Shown here: piece after piece, positions 20,379 to 30,550 of the stretch
Position numbering within the stretch: position 1 is the first letter of the stretch
Layout: each line of letters starts with the position of its first letter
NCBI GenBank assembly: GCA_905221605.1
Contig: CAJNDS010002579.1
Location: forward strand, 186,001 to 250,000
Length of the DNA: 64,000 nt
DNA from: Symbiodinium natans
Lineage: Eukaryota > Sar > Dinophyceae > Suessiales > Symbiodiniaceae
Reading direction: 5' to 3'
Program-made: the position numbers and the translations under genes
The notes under the pieces: model-generated
Seen by the model: only the letters and a program-made list of their open reading frames with translations
Databases searched by the model: none
Told to the model about the DNA's origin: nothing

Positions 20379-20568
20379 AAGTTTAGAATTTTAGGCAGGG
20401 GTTTAGCAACCTCGAACTTGTTTGTAGAATATAGGGTTTGTAGTCTTCAGGGTTTTCAGGCTCAGGTTTAGGGCTTTCGGGCTCGTGGGTTTTGAGGTTT
20501 TGGGGTTTTGGGGTATAGGGCTTGCCCTAAACCTTAAGCCCTTAACCCTAAACCCTAAACCCTAGGGC

Positions 20569-20654
20569 CAAGTCTCTCCGAGGTGCTACTGAGATTTCCC
20601 TTCTATGAGCCGCCGGATGAGGCCCCGCCGTCCGTGCAGTTTTGCTTTCAGGGC
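20569..20654 (+). CDS. Exon-like island
   Basis: The frame reads SLSEVLLRFPFYEPPDEAPP then SVQFCFQG. The C-strand tract is immediately upstream. No family recognised. Confidence 0.3.
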
Positions 20655-21636
20655 TTTGAGGTTGGGGGTTTGAGGGGTTTGAGGAATTTGAGAGGTTTGA
20701 GGGGTTTGAGGGTTTGAGGGGTTTGAGGGGTGGAGGCAGCTCTTAGCTTTCTTTGGGCATTGAAATGCTCAACGAAGTTGGGGTTTAGCGTTTGAAGGGT
20801 TTAGGGTTCAGGTGTTAGCCTCTGGTTTATGGACTTCAGAAACCCTAAACCCCAAAAACCGTTTAGGTGTTATGCTCTTTGCTTTCTAGGTTTGGTGGAT
20901 ACGGGGTTTCCCCGATAAGTTTTGGCATCCCTTTCCTCAGGTCTGTGCAACGCTTGCTTAGGGTTCAGGGTTCTTCGAAACTTCCATGAGGTTTCAGGGC
21001 TAAGAATTCAGGAGTCGAACTGTTTTTGTGGTTCAGGGTAGGTTAAACACAGCCGGGCCTATACATCACACTAAGCCCGAGCGCTAAACCCCCAAACCAA
21101 CCCTGAGCCCGGTTTACGTTTAGATGTTTAGCCTACCTTCTTCAAGCCATCATTTTGGGCACCCTCTTTCATTTTCTTTCTACACTCTGAGCCCGAAACC
21201 CTCTTCCTTCGTTTACAGTAAACTCCAGAAAGTTGGAACACCCCTTAAGGATGATTTGGGCTGGGATTCCATTTAGTACACCTTTTCGGGTATGAGGGAG
21301 AAGGATGTTCCAACTTTTTGAGGCTTGCTGAAGTTCTTAGGGTTCATGGCTTCACAATGAACCAAAAACCCTAAACCCGGAACCCTGAAACCCTAAAACC
21401 CTAAACCCTCAGCCCTGGAGGTTGTTGCAAAAGGTCCTGTACAAACACCATGGGACACGAGTTCCTTAACAGGGTTTAGGGTCTATAGGGTTTTGGGTGG
21501 GAGTCCTTTCCGAAGGGAACCTATCTTCTGCTTTTCTTTGTTTTTGCAGGGGGGGGGGGGGGGGGGGGGGAGGGCTGAGGGCTCAGGGTTCCCCAACCCT
21601 GTAAAGGCCATACCAGGGCAAAGAGGACCTACTACA

Positions 21637-21715
21637 GGGGTCGGACAAATTTCTAATACTATTCCCTGATGGTCCCCTTATAATTATACTATAGTAACCC
21701 CCAAAACCCTATTAG
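21637..21715. mobile_element. Family-J repeat
   Basis: GGGTCGGACAAATTTCTA then TGGTCCCCTTATAATTATAC, about 75 bp, matching 28446-28530. It ends TATTAG just before the exon at 21716. Confidence 0.5.
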
Positions 21716-21743
21716 TTGCTTGCATTTTGCTCCCGGACATCAG
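21716..21743 (+). CDS. Exon before the family-B element
   Basis: Short exon following TATTAG, reading CLHFAPGHQ, which joins in phase across the family-B element to VNPRAIFKAPFEKGRKAGQ. The donor is CAG|GCTTGG. Confidence 0.35.
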
Positions 21744-21857
21744 GCTTGGTAACCCAGTCGTACCCTTTCCAGTTTTTTGGTTCTGGGTTCCCTTGTAAAA
21801 TAGCCAACCCAAAACAGGGTGCCCTTATCATAATATGGTTACTGGGCTACCAAGCAG
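21744..21857 (+). mobile_element. Introner-like TIR element, family B, probable GC-AG intron of 114 bp
   Basis: Element 21745-21854 runs CTTGGTAACCCAGT...ACTGGGCTACCAAG and is flanked by CAGG on both sides (4-bp duplication). Reading CAG|GC...CAG|G gives a 114-nt intron, the same length as intron 5 of the ankyrin gene. Exon-like sequence lies on both sides in one phase. Confidence 0.6.
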
Positions 21858-21920
21858 GTCAACCCTCGCGCCATCTTCAAGGCGCCATTTGAGAAGGGAA
21901 GGAAAGCCGGTCAACCCGAA
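21858..21920 (+). CDS. Exon after the family-B element
   Basis: The frame reads VNPRAIFKAPFEKGRKAGQP and continues in phase from 21716-21743 when the element is removed. It runs into CCCGAAACCCTAAA repeats. Confidence 0.4.
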
Positions 21921-22440
21921 ACCCTAAATCCCAAACCCTAAACCCTAAACCCTAAATTTGGGTGTAGGGATCAAAGCCCCACCCCCTCAATCCGAAGCAC
22001 AAAACCCCGGAGCCCCTAAGCCCTAGGCGCTAAAGCCAAAGCCCGTTTTCAGATGCGACTACCATACACTTTCGGTGGTTTAAGGGGCTTTCAGGGGCTT
22101 TTGGGCCTTTTAGGCTCGAAACCCTAAACCCTAAACCCCTAGGGTTTCGGGCTTAGGCCTTGCCTTTTTTTAGGGTTTAAGGTGTAGTGTTTGTTTTCAA
22201 GCGGCAACCTGGTCGTGGGGCTTTTAGGGTTTAGGTAGAATTTAGGTGGAGGTCAGGTAGGGTTCAGGTAGGCTTTGGCTAGTGTTGGTAGGGTTGAGGC
22301 TCGTGTTTCGGGTTTTGGGGAAGGCTTCTGGGTTATAGGGCACACGGGATTCCAAGCCCCTAAGCCCTAAACCCTAAACCCGAAAACCCTTCTCCTCAGC
22401 CTTGCTTCAGCGCACCAGAGCCCCCCCCCCCCCCTCGAAA

Positions 22441-22524
22441 CGCCCTGTGGGAGGCCTGAGAGCCAGCAAGTACCCAAAGACTCCAATACCCCCGGAAGGA
22501 AAGAAGATTCCTGAAACCATCTAA
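22441..22524 (+). CDS. C-terminal exon-like island
   Basis: After a C-rich tract the frame reads RPVGGLRASKYPKTPIPPEG then KKIPETI and TAA, followed by a TTTAGGG tract. Basic and proline-rich. Unassigned. Confidence 0.4.
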   Translation, partial: RPVGGLRASKYPKTPIPPEGKKIPETI

Positions 22525-22919
22525 GGGTTTAGGGTTTAGGGTTTAGGGTTACCTTTTGAGGGATTTTCTTGACTTATGCGGGCTTGGAGTCCCGGGGTAC
22601 CCCTTGAAAGGGCCTAGTTGTGTCCGGGTTCTGTTGGTGGCAAGCACCTGCGACGATCAGTGCGCCTAGGTCTGGGGGGGATTTCGCCTGGTGACTCCTT
22701 GGCCACACATTACGGTACTCTTGCCCGCCTGTTATCCTGAATGTTGTGATGCCTGAGGGCTGGGACTATATACCTGCCTGCTGTCCCCCCTAAACCCTAA
22801 ACTTTGAACCCTAAACCCTAAACCCTAACAAACTTCAACCTCTCGAGTCCACTGAAACAAGCGGAGTCTTTTGGTGCACTTGTAAAGGCAAAGGAACACC
22901 CTGTTAAATCCTCACCAGC

Positions 22920-22942
22920 CCCCCCCCCCCCCCCCCCCCCTC
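22920..22942. repeat. Poly-C run
   Basis: About 22 C. Similar runs of 14-30 G or C occur at 21549, 22423, 34269, 35591, 44293 and 50875. Confidence 0.9.
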
Positions 22943-23080
22943 CCCCATCCCCTCCCCCACCTTCCGGGTGTAGAGGCTTAGGGTTTAGGCTTAGGGTTTA
23001 AGGTTTCGGGTTTTCGGGTTTAGGGTTTAGGGTTTCGGGTTTAGGGTTTAGGGTGAAGCTGAGTTCCTTCTCCAAAAAAG

Positions 23081-23176
23081 GTCGTGTCGCAGCTGACCGA
23101 GCAGCAGCTCGCTCCGCTCGTGTCGAAGCCCATCGCGGGGGCCTCTAAGGGCTCTTGGGGCCCGTATTCCCTTTTA
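23081..23176 (+). CDS. Exon-like island
   Basis: After TCCAAAAAAG the frame reads VVSQLTEQQLAPLVSKPIAG then ASKGSWGPYSL. A second frame is open in part. Confidence 0.35.
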
Positions 23177-23265
23177 GGGTTTATAGGGTTCAGGGTTCAG
23201 GGTTTAGGGTTTAGGGTTTAGGGTTTAGGGCTGTGGCTCTTAGGATTCGGGGTTTAGGGTTTAGG

Positions 23266-23391
23266 GACCCAGAGTAGGCCCTCATTCACCTTTTTAGGCG
23301 CGCTTAGGTTCCCTTATTCGCCCCTGTGCAAACCAAAAAGGGTTTAGGGTTTAGGGTTTAGGGTTTAGGTTTTAGGGGCACTCTTGGGTCC
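23266..23391. mobile_element. Family-C TIR element interrupted by a TTTAGGG tract
   Basis: GACCCAGAGTAGGCCCTCATT...AAACCAAAAAGGG, then about five telomeric units, then GCACTCTTGGGTCC, the far end of the element. Confidence 0.6.
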
Positions 23392-23461
23392 CGATGCTGT
23401 GCGTTGGGGCTTCTCATGTTCTCGGGCACTTCTGGCTGTATTCTGTTCTGGAGCCCGTAGT

Positions 23462-23535
23462 CCCTAAACCCTAAACCCTAAACCCTAAACCCTAAACCCT
23501 AAACCCCAAACCCCAAACCCCAAACCCCAAACCCC
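23462..23535 (-). repeat. CCCTAAA/CCCCAAA tract
   Basis: Six CCCTAAA then five CCCCAAA units. Confidence 0.9.
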
Positions 23536-24025
23536 TAAGCCCTGCACCCTCAGCCCAAAAGCATAGCAGCTCTACCAGGAGGCCGGAACTGCCGAAGGCA
23601 GAATCTGAGGTGTCAAGGGTGTGCTTCCCAACAATCGGTTTAGGGTGTAAGTTGTTTTGTTTAGGGTAAGACTATTTAGACATATATATATATATATGTG
23701 AATATATATATATAGACGTAATGTTTTTTGGTGTTGGGGGGGGTTCCTTAAGAAGTTGGAACCAGCGTGGGGAAGAGGTAGTTTTTAAGGCCAGTCTGGG
23801 GGGCACCCAAGGTCAACACTGAGCTGCCTGGACCCCGCAAGCCTGAGCCCGAACTGCCCCCCGCGGCCCCACATGCCCTCCATGGAGCCCTAAAAGCCCC
23901 CCAAGTTTAGGGTTTAGGGTTTAGGGTTAGCCCCTAAATCCACAAAGAAAGCCCTGACGAATCAGCCCACCCTAGACCCCTCAAGCCGTCCGTGAAATTA
24001 AGCCGAAGCCCATGAAGCCCGAACA

Positions 24026-24124
24026 TTGGATTTTCCCCCGTATACTAACAGTCCAAAATAGGGATTCTAGTACCCCCGATTATAATCCCTATTGAGGACT
24101 CCTAGTTTAAGGGGGAACATCCCA
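24026..24124. mobile_element. Family-A TIR element
   Basis: TTGGATTTTCCCCCGTATAC...AACAGTCC and GGACTCCTAGTTTAAG...GGGGAACATCCCA. Confidence 0.6.
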
Positions 24125-24186
24125 CCCTGGAACCCTAACCCTAAACCCTGAAACCCTGAAACCCTGAAACCTGAAACCCGCAACCC

Positions 24187-24298
24187 TAAACCCTAAACCC
24201 TAAACCCTAAACCCTAAACCCTAAACCCTAAACCCTAAACCCTAAACCCTAAACCCTAAACCCTAAACCCTAAACCCTAAACCCTAAACCCTAAACCC
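24187..24298 (-). repeat. CCCTAAA tract
   Basis: About 16 perfect units. Confidence 0.9.
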
Positions 24299-24302
24299 TT
24301 CC

Positions 24303-24416
24303 TGGGAGTTGCTGAAAGGCGCAGCCCGACTGCTTGATCCTCGCCGACCTGGACTCGATGGTGGCTTTCCTGATCTTAGCTTCGAAGACGGGAGCCGTAG
24401 GCTGTTTCTTCTAGCC
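24303..24416 (+). CDS. Exon-like island
   Basis: A 38-codon frame reads WELLKGAARLLDPRRPGLDG then GFPDLSFEDGSRRLFLLA. It lies between two C-strand tracts. It looks strongly protein-like but is unassigned. Confidence 0.45.
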
Positions 24417-24675
24417 CTAAACCCTAAACCCTAAACCCTAAACCTTAAACCCTAAACCCTAAACCTAAACTCTAGGGGGGGAGGGGGGGTGGGGGGGGGG
24501 TGGTAGGGGGCAGTGTGCGGTGTGTCTAGTCCATTCTGGCGGCAATCCAAGCTAGCTTTTGTTGTCTGTGCACTTCAAGGAATATCACATACTCTGACAT
24601 CATTTTGTCCGTCATATCGTACGAAATAGAAACTATTCGTACAGAAATATATGTGCATAGAAATATTATACACGT

Positions 24676-24770
24676 ATATATATATATATATATATAGTCA
24701 TAGACGGATGTGACATGACAGACATATTCTAGCATCATTGTAATATATGATATATGTATAGATATCTCGG

Positions 24771-24818
<48 letters not shown>

Positions 24819-24960
24819 TGTATGTATGTATGTATGTATGTATGTATGTATGTATGTATGTATGTATGTATTGTATGTATGTATGCATGCATCTATATAT
24901 ATATACACACATATACACATATGTATATGTATGCTTGTATGTATGTATTTATTTATTTGC
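24676..24960. repeat. (AT)n and (TATG)n microsatellites
   Basis: AT run at 24676-24695 and about 23 TATG units at 24790-24885. Open frames over them on both strands are artefacts. Confidence 0.9.
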
Positions 24961-25015
24961 TTGATTTATCTATTTTTTGTTTGTTTGTTTATTTATGTAT
25001 AAGGATAGTATACGT

Positions 25016-25138
25016 CTGACGCTCAAAGTGTCTCGCAAGTCCCCTGTAGTCGAAGGAGTTCGGCGAGATGCCACTACCCCTGCAAGTGCTGAAACTTGGG
25101 ATGTACCCTATACTAAGCAACTCCCACTTAGGGTTTAG
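25016..25138 (+). CDS. Exon-like island
   Basis: The frame reads LTLKVSRKSPVVEGVRRDAT then TPASAETWDVPYTKQ and ends at a TAG made by the first telomeric unit, so a GTTTAG donor is likely. Confidence 0.4.
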   Translation: MTLKVSRKSPVVEGVRRDATTPASAETWDVPYTKQLPLRV

Positions 25139-25190
25139 GGTTTAGGGTTTAGGGTTTCGGGTTTAGGGTTTAGGGTTTAGGGTTTAGGGT
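25131..25190 (+). repeat. TTTAGGG tract
   Basis: Nine units, directly abutting a family-A element. Confidence 0.9.
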
Positions 25191-25293
25191 TGGGATGTTC
25201 CCCCGTATACGAAGAGTCCTTTACAGGGATTAACATAAGGGGGCGTACTATCATCGCTATTAGGGACAGTTAGTTTCAGGGGGAACATCCCAA
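25191..25293. mobile_element. Family-A TIR element abutting a telomeric tract
   Basis: TGGGATGTTCCCCCGTATAC and GGGGGAACATCCCAAG. The left CT of the terminus is lost in the tract. Confidence 0.6.
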
Positions 25294-25548
25294 GCTGGAA
25301 CTGTGGATTTAGTGACTCCTTGCAACGCTGCATCCCGAAGCCTGAAGCCCTAAGTCCCCGGAAGCTCAACTAAAGCTCCAAAACTTATAATACCCCCTCC
25401 CCACACTGAATCCTGAATCTCTCAAACCCTAAGCCGCCCTCCCCCCCCCCAAAAAAAAAAAAAAAAACATAGAACAAACAAAAACCCAAAACCATAAACC
25501 CTGAACCCTAAATCCTAAACCCTAAATTCTGCTTTCTGTTTGGGCAAG

Positions 25549-25605
25549 GAAGCCGCGGCCGCGGCGTACGTTTTGCACGGCTCCGACCTTGGCGGCCGTA
25601 GGGTT
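25549..25605 (+). CDS. Exon-like island
   Basis: After TTTCTGTTTGGGCAAG, a pyrimidine-rich acceptor, the frame reads EAAAAAYVLHGSDLGGRR and runs into a TTTAGGG tract. Confidence 0.35.
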
Positions 25606-25613
25606 TCTTTTGG

Positions 25614-25688
25614 TTTAGGGTTTAGGGTTTAGGGTTTAGGGTTTAGGGTTTAGGGTTTAGGGTTTGGGGTTTGGGGTTTGGGGTTTTA
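25614..25688 (+). repeat. TTTAGGG tract
   Basis: Eight TTTAGGG and three TTTGGGG units. Confidence 0.9.
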
Positions 25689-25769
25689 GGGTTGGAGAGT
25701 TGGGGGTTTAGGGTTGGGTTTGGGGTTCAGGGTTCTGGAGCAATTCGGTTTGTTCAGGCTTTGGTGCAG

Positions 25770-25916
25770 GACAGAGAGGGGGTTTTCCAGTCGTCGTGGG
25801 ATACTAGGAGGGGGGTCCATTATTGTTGTGATGAGCTGCGGGAGAGCGAAGACATTTGCAGAAGGGTGCCCACCCCACCCCCCCAACACAATTGGGGTAC
25901 ACTTGGGCTCTATTAA
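25770..25916 (+). CDS. Hypothetical exon
   Basis: After TTGGTGCAG the frame reads DREGVFQSSWDTRRGVHYCC then DELRESEDICRRVP and ends at TAA. Unassigned. Confidence 0.35.
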   Translation, partial: DREGVFQSSWDTRRGVHYCCDELRESEDICRRVPTPPPQHNWGTLGLY

Positions 25917-25959
25917 CCCTAAACCTTAAACCCTAAACCATAAACCCGGTTCATCTCAG

Positions 25960-26025
25960 GTTCTTTTTGTGGTGAGGCACATGGACATTTTTAAACCTCT
26001 GCAGGCCCTGCAGAGCACGAATCAT
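25960..26025 (+). CDS. Exon-like island
   Basis: After TTCATCTCAG the frame reads VLFVVRHMDIFKPLQALQST. The end is unclear. Confidence 0.3.
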
Positions 26026-26428
26026 AAGCCCACACAACCCACTAAATACACCCACTAAACCCTGACGCACCCACTGGACACACCAAATCCCTAAACACAC
26101 GCCAAACCCTAATCCCACTAGACCTTAAACCCTAAACCCTAAACCCTGAACCTTAAACCCTAAACCTTAAACCCTAAACCTGAACCCTAAACCTTAAACC
26201 CTAAACCCTAAACCCTGAAGCTTAAACCCTGGTAGGGTTTAGGAGGTCTTATGGGAGCCTCGGAGCTTCAAGTTTTTTCGGGTCGTGCTTAGATCAAGCG
26301 TTTGGGTTTGCCAGGATTCTGGCAGGGTTTCGGGGTTTTGGGCTTATAGGGTTCTTCTATATGACTACCCCGCTATCCAGCAGAAGGCCCAAATAGCCGC
26401 CTTATTCTTGATTAGCCGGCCATCGCTG

Positions 26429-26454
26429 TCTCTCTCTCTCTCTCTCTCTCTCAC
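26429..26454. repeat. (TC)n microsatellite
   Basis: About 12 CT units. Confidence 0.9.
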
Positions 26455-26575
26455 TCAAACCTTAAACCCTAAACCCCGAACCACACACCACAAACCCCAA
26501 GCCCCAACCCTAAACCCTAAGCCCTAAACCCTAAACTCAAAGCTCTCTTTTATCTCCTGCTTCTTCGCTCTTCAG

Positions 26576-26664
26576 CCTCCGAGGCTTTATGGTGCCCTTG
26601 GCCCTCAAGCGGAACTCCGCGCTGATGACTCTTGGGCTCCAAGGGAATTCCACGAAGCCGGGCG
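26576..26664 (+). CDS. Exon-like island
   Basis: After CTTCGCTCTTCAG the frame reads PPRLYGALGPQAELRADDSW then APREFHEAG. It ends at a G-strand tract that offers GG|GTTTAG. Confidence 0.35.
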
Positions 26665-26665
26665 G

Positions 26666-26777
26666 GGTTTAGGGTTTAGGGTTTAGGGTTTAGGGTTTAG
26701 GGTTTAGGGTTTAGGGTTTAGGGTTTAGGGTTTAGGGTTTAGGGTTTAGGGTTTAGGGTTTAGGGTTTAGGGTTTAG
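26666..26777 (+). repeat. TTTAGGG tract
   Basis: About 16 perfect units. Confidence 0.9.
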
Positions 26778-26870
26778 GGGTGGGGTCATACACCCTTTTC
26801 ACGGGTAGGGTTTAGGGTGGAGTTTAGGGGTTTTTTTGAAAGCCCACAACTTAAAGCTAACCCTAAACCT

Positions 26871-26963
26871 TGGGATGGTATAGGGGTTATGATAGGGGGT
26901 AATTAGTATAAACCCTAAACTCAATGCCTATGAATTGGTGTTGTTAGAAGGGGGAACATCCCA
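26871..26963. mobile_element. Family-A TIR element, worn
   Basis: Left end TTGGGATGGTATAGGGG, right end TTAGAAGGGGGAACATCCCA; telomeric-like units lie in the interior. Confidence 0.45.
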
Positions 26964-27267
26964 CAGTGTAGGCCAAGCCCTAAACAAGGGGCTTGTGGAT
27001 CCAGGAACCCCCCCTCCCCCCCGCCCCAGAAATAGGGTTTAGGGTTTAGGGTTTAGGCTTAGGGTTTAGGGTTACAAGCAAGAACAGACGAAACCCTAAA
27101 CCTTTAACCCGGCTCATATACTCAGGCCCCTAAACTGCCCCCTCCCCCCACCCCAACCCCATGCAACCTGAACGCTTCCACGCCTTTACCTGACTCAGGC
27201 CGGCCGTGCATGTTGGACGACACCTGCCTTCGGAGACGCAGGCCGGTTGGTAGGGGCTTAGCCCTAA

Positions 27268-27354
27268 ACCCCAAACCCTCGACCCTAAACCCTAAACCCC
27301 TAAACCCTAAACCCCTAAACCCTAAACCCTACACCCTAAACCCTAAACCCTAAA
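27268..27354 (-). repeat. CCCTAAA tract
   Basis: About 11 units, several with an extra C. Confidence 0.9.
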
Positions 27355-27700
27355 CCCAATCACATTGAAGCCGTTGAGGCTTAGGTTCTTTTGTTGGGCC
27401 TGTCAGATCCTTGCCTCCCAAACGGGTTTCGGGTTTAGGGTTTAGGGTTTGGGGGGTCCCCCCCCGCCCCCCCCAGGGAGAGTAGGGGGTGGCTCAAGCC
27501 CCTAAACTCGAAGCGGCATGTGTAGGAAACCTGGACCCCCCAAATACTCCCCAAAGCCCCCTTACCTTCAACCCGAAAGGGGTTTCGGGTTTGGGTTCAG
27601 GGTTTAGACATAGGGCTCGCTTCAAGGCTCAGGAAACTTTGTAAGTATAGGTGGTATAGGCTGCAAACTTAGGCCATCTCTAGGGTGCCCCCAATTTAGG

Positions 27701-27814
27701 CTTGGTAGCCCAGTGGCACCCTTATCCCTTTTTCTTTTGGTTCTGGGTTCCCTTATAAAGTAACCAACCCTAAAAAGGGTGCCCTTATTATGATATGGTT
27801 ACTGGGCTACGAAG
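27701..27814. mobile_element. Family-B TIR element with TAGG target duplication
   Basis: CTTGGTAGCCCAGTGGCACC...ACTGGGCTACGAAG flanked by TAGG on both sides. Reading TTTAG|GC...GTAG|G would make it a GC-AG intron of 114 nt (27700-27813 plus or minus the duplication). Downstream GACAATCCCTACGG is open in all frames. Confidence 0.6.
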
Positions 27815-28445
27815 TAGGACAATCCCTACGGAGAAGCCTTCCCCTTCTTTCACGGAGCTTACAAGGCAAAAAAACAGTCTTGAGCCCCAAGCAGTTGTAG
27901 GCTGGTCGGGCAGGTACTTAGGACCCCCTAAACCCTAAACTCAAACCCTAAACCCGAAACCCTAAACCCTAAACCCTAAACCCCGACTTTTGAAGGGTAG
28001 TTCCATGGTCCCTTCCTATGGCCCCCGACCTCCTCTGAAGAGTTCTGAAGTATTGTTGTTGTATAGGGTAAATACTGGGTCTATTAGGGTTCAGGGTTTA
28101 GGGTTTAGGGTTTAGGGTTTAAGGGCCCATATCAAGGGTCCATGCCACTACCCGAAGATACTTACTCCCCCAAAACAGGCTCCTCTAGGTTGCCACAACT
28201 TGGGCAAATCCCAAATTGCAGTCTAGTTACAAGAAGCCCACAAATCTCCCTTTTATGCAGCCATAAGCCCCAAACCCGAAGACTTTGCTCTAAATACTCA
28301 CTTTTACCGAACCCTAAGAAGCCTAAGCAGCCACATCTATTGATAAGATCCCTAAACTCTAAAGCCCTGAACCCTAAACCCCAACCCTGAGACCCTAAAC
28401 CCTGAACGCCTATGGTTCTATTGAAATCGCGTGCCGGCTTCGCAG

Positions 28446-28530
28446 GGGTCGGAAAACTTTCTAGTAGTATTTCCTTATGGTCCCTTTATGAATATACGAT
28501 AATACCCCCCCCCCCACAACCCTGTTCGAA
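28446..28530. mobile_element. Family-J repeat, second copy
   Basis: GGGTCGGAAAACTTTCTAG then TGGTCCCTTTATGAATATAC, about 80% like 21637-21715 by eye. Confidence 0.5.
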
Positions 28531-28736
28531 TTATTAAGGCCACCATATTTTATGTTCTGGCAAGTCAAGCAAAGAATTCTCTCAAGGCCCAGCCGGCCAA
28601 TGAGGTGAAAGAGTTGCCAAGGTGGTCTTGCAAGACGGCGCCGTGGTAGTGCCGAGACTGCCCACGAGCTAGGCCTCATAGGGTTTAGGGTTTAGGGTTT
28701 AGGGTCTAGGGTCTAGGGTCTAGGGTTTAGGGGCTA

Positions 28737-28892
28737 TCGTGGGGCCGCCAGGGAGTCGGGTATGAGCGCCGTCAGCGCGAACCACTATGTCACGGTGTCG
28801 GAAAAATCACAGACCTGACTGTGGGAGGTCTGACAGAAGTCGAGCTTGTTTCGGCTGCAGTCGGTGCCCCCTGCAGCCATTGGCAGCCATAG
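28737..28892 (+). CDS. Hypothetical exon
   Basis: A 51-codon frame reads SWGRQGVGYERRQREPLCHG then VGKITDLTVGGLTEVELVSA before TAG. A second frame starting MSAVSANHYVTV is open for part of it. Confidence 0.3.
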   Translation, partial: SWGRQGVGYERRQREPLCHGVGKITDLTVGGLTEVELVSAAVGAPCSHWQP

Positions 28893-28913
28893 ACCAGAAT
28901 GGGCTGCAATCTA

Positions 28914-28999
28914 AAGCAAGGTTTAGGGTTTAGGGTTTAGGGTTTAGGGTTTAGGGTTTAGGGTTTAGGGTTTGGGGTTTGGGGTTTGGGGTTTAGGGT
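28914..28999 (+). repeat. TTTAGGG tract
   Basis: Eight TTTAGGG units and three TTTGGGG units. Confidence 0.9.
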
Positions 29000-29106
29000 T
29001 TAGTCCTTGGAAGCCAGCACCAAGAAGGGGCGTCGTGCCCCCCTTGCATCAAGGTGGAGTCAGCCAGCTCATGGCTCAGGGTGTAGCACACCTTCTGCCT
29101 CCTTAC

Positions 29107-29221
29107 TAGGATGCCCAGTAGTGCCCTTATTCCCTTTTTGGGGGGTTCAGGTTCCCTTATAAACCCCTTTAAGCAAAAAAAAGGGTACCCTTTTTAAGCC
29201 TAGGTTACTGGGCAGCCTAGC
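29107..29221. mobile_element. Family-C TIR element, uninterrupted
   Basis: AGGATGCCCAGTAGTGCCC, GGTTCCCTTATAAACCCC, AAAGGGTACCC, CCTAGGTTACTGGG. This copy has no telomeric insert and serves as the reference for 19190 and 23266. Confidence 0.5.
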
Positions 29222-29700
29222 TTACTATAGCCTTCGTCATAGTTGGGTACCACTTTACATGTTTACACCCAATAAGGAACAACAAATAATGAACATTTAG
29301 TTCGTCAATATTATCCCAACCATGAACGAGTAGCCCCCTTAGGAGTCAAGCACTAAGCCCTAAACCCCTCAGAGAAGGAGGGGATGATTTTTTACCTGGC
29401 GTTCCTCGTCCTCCCGGGACTAGAGGTTTCGGAGGCTCTGGGTTTAGGGTTTAGGGCTAGGGTGTTCCCTGCTAGAAGCCGAGAGGTTTGCAGGCTTCGG
29501 GCGTTTTGGGAGCACTAAGCCCCTAAACCCCAAACCCTAAACCCCAAACCCTAAACCCCAAACCCCAAACCCTAAACCCCCTAACGCCCTTTGGGCTTTA
29601 GGGGGGGGTTCTGGGCCTCGCGCCACTGAGGCCATTTTCCTTGTCTGCAGTGCCTTGGCTCGGGATGCGGGATGCGGGGGTTCTTGGACTCAAGTTTTTG

Positions 29701-29878
29701 CTTGGTAACCCAGTGGTACCCTTTTTTTCTCTGTTTTCGGTTCAGGGTTCAGGGTTCAGGGTTCAGGGTTTAGGGTTTAGGGTTTAGGGTTTAGGGTTTA
29801 GGGTGTAGGGTTCCCTTTACAAAACAGCCAACCCAAGAAAGGGTGCCCTTGTTATAATATGGTTACTGGGCTACCAAG
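29701..29878. mobile_element. Family-B TIR element interrupted by a telomeric tract, TTTG target duplication
   Basis: CTTGGTAACCCAGTGGTACC...GGTTC, then four TTCAGGG and about six TTTAGGG units (29742-29812), then GGTTCCCTTTACAAAACAGC and ACTGGGCTACCAAG. TTTG flanks both ends. Without the tract it would be about 108 bp like its sisters. Confidence 0.65.
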
Positions 29879-29918
29879 TTTGTTTGCCCTTGTCAACCTC
29901 GACCTTCAAATCCTAGAC

Positions 29919-30300
29919 CCTGCAAACCCTATAATCCCTACAAACCCTATAAACCGTATAAATCCTATAAATCCTGCAAACCCTATAAACCCTACAAAAG
30001 AAACCCTACAAACCCTATAAACCCTATAAACCCTATAAACCCTATAAACCCTATAAACCCTATAAACCCTATAAACCCTACAAACCCTATACACCCTATA
30101 AACCCTACAAACCCGATAAACCCTATAAGCCCTATAAACCCTATAAATCCTATAAACCCTATGAAAACCCTAAACACCCTACAAGCCGTAGAAACCCTAC
30201 AGACCATATAAAAACCCTATAAATCCTTAAATCCTAAACCCTGCAAACCCTATAAACTATAAACCCTACAAACCGTAGAAACCCCATAAATCTGATGCCA
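29919..30300 (-). repeat. (CCCTATAAA)n nonamer array
   Basis: About 35 copies with CCCTACAAA and CCTGCAAA variants: a telomere-like unit with two extra bases. Confidence 0.85.
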
Positions 30301-30550
30301 TCAACCCTCAACTCCTTGAAGCCCGAAACCCCGAATCCTATCTCCACAGAAGCCCTAAACCCTAAACCCTAAACCCTAAACCCCTCTTAAAGCCTCAGTT
30401 CCCTAGAGCTCCAAAGCTCCAATACACCCCAGGTCCACATAAGCACCAGAAGTCCCCCAAAACCTGGAAGGTTTAGGGTTTAGGGTTTAGGGCTTAGGGT
30501 TCAGGGTTTAGGGTTCCCTCAAAGAATATGGGCTTCGGAATCCGGGTTTT

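Noticed and set aside
29919-30300. CRISPR-like array
   Set aside because: A nonamer tandem array without spacers of uniform length; no cas genes.
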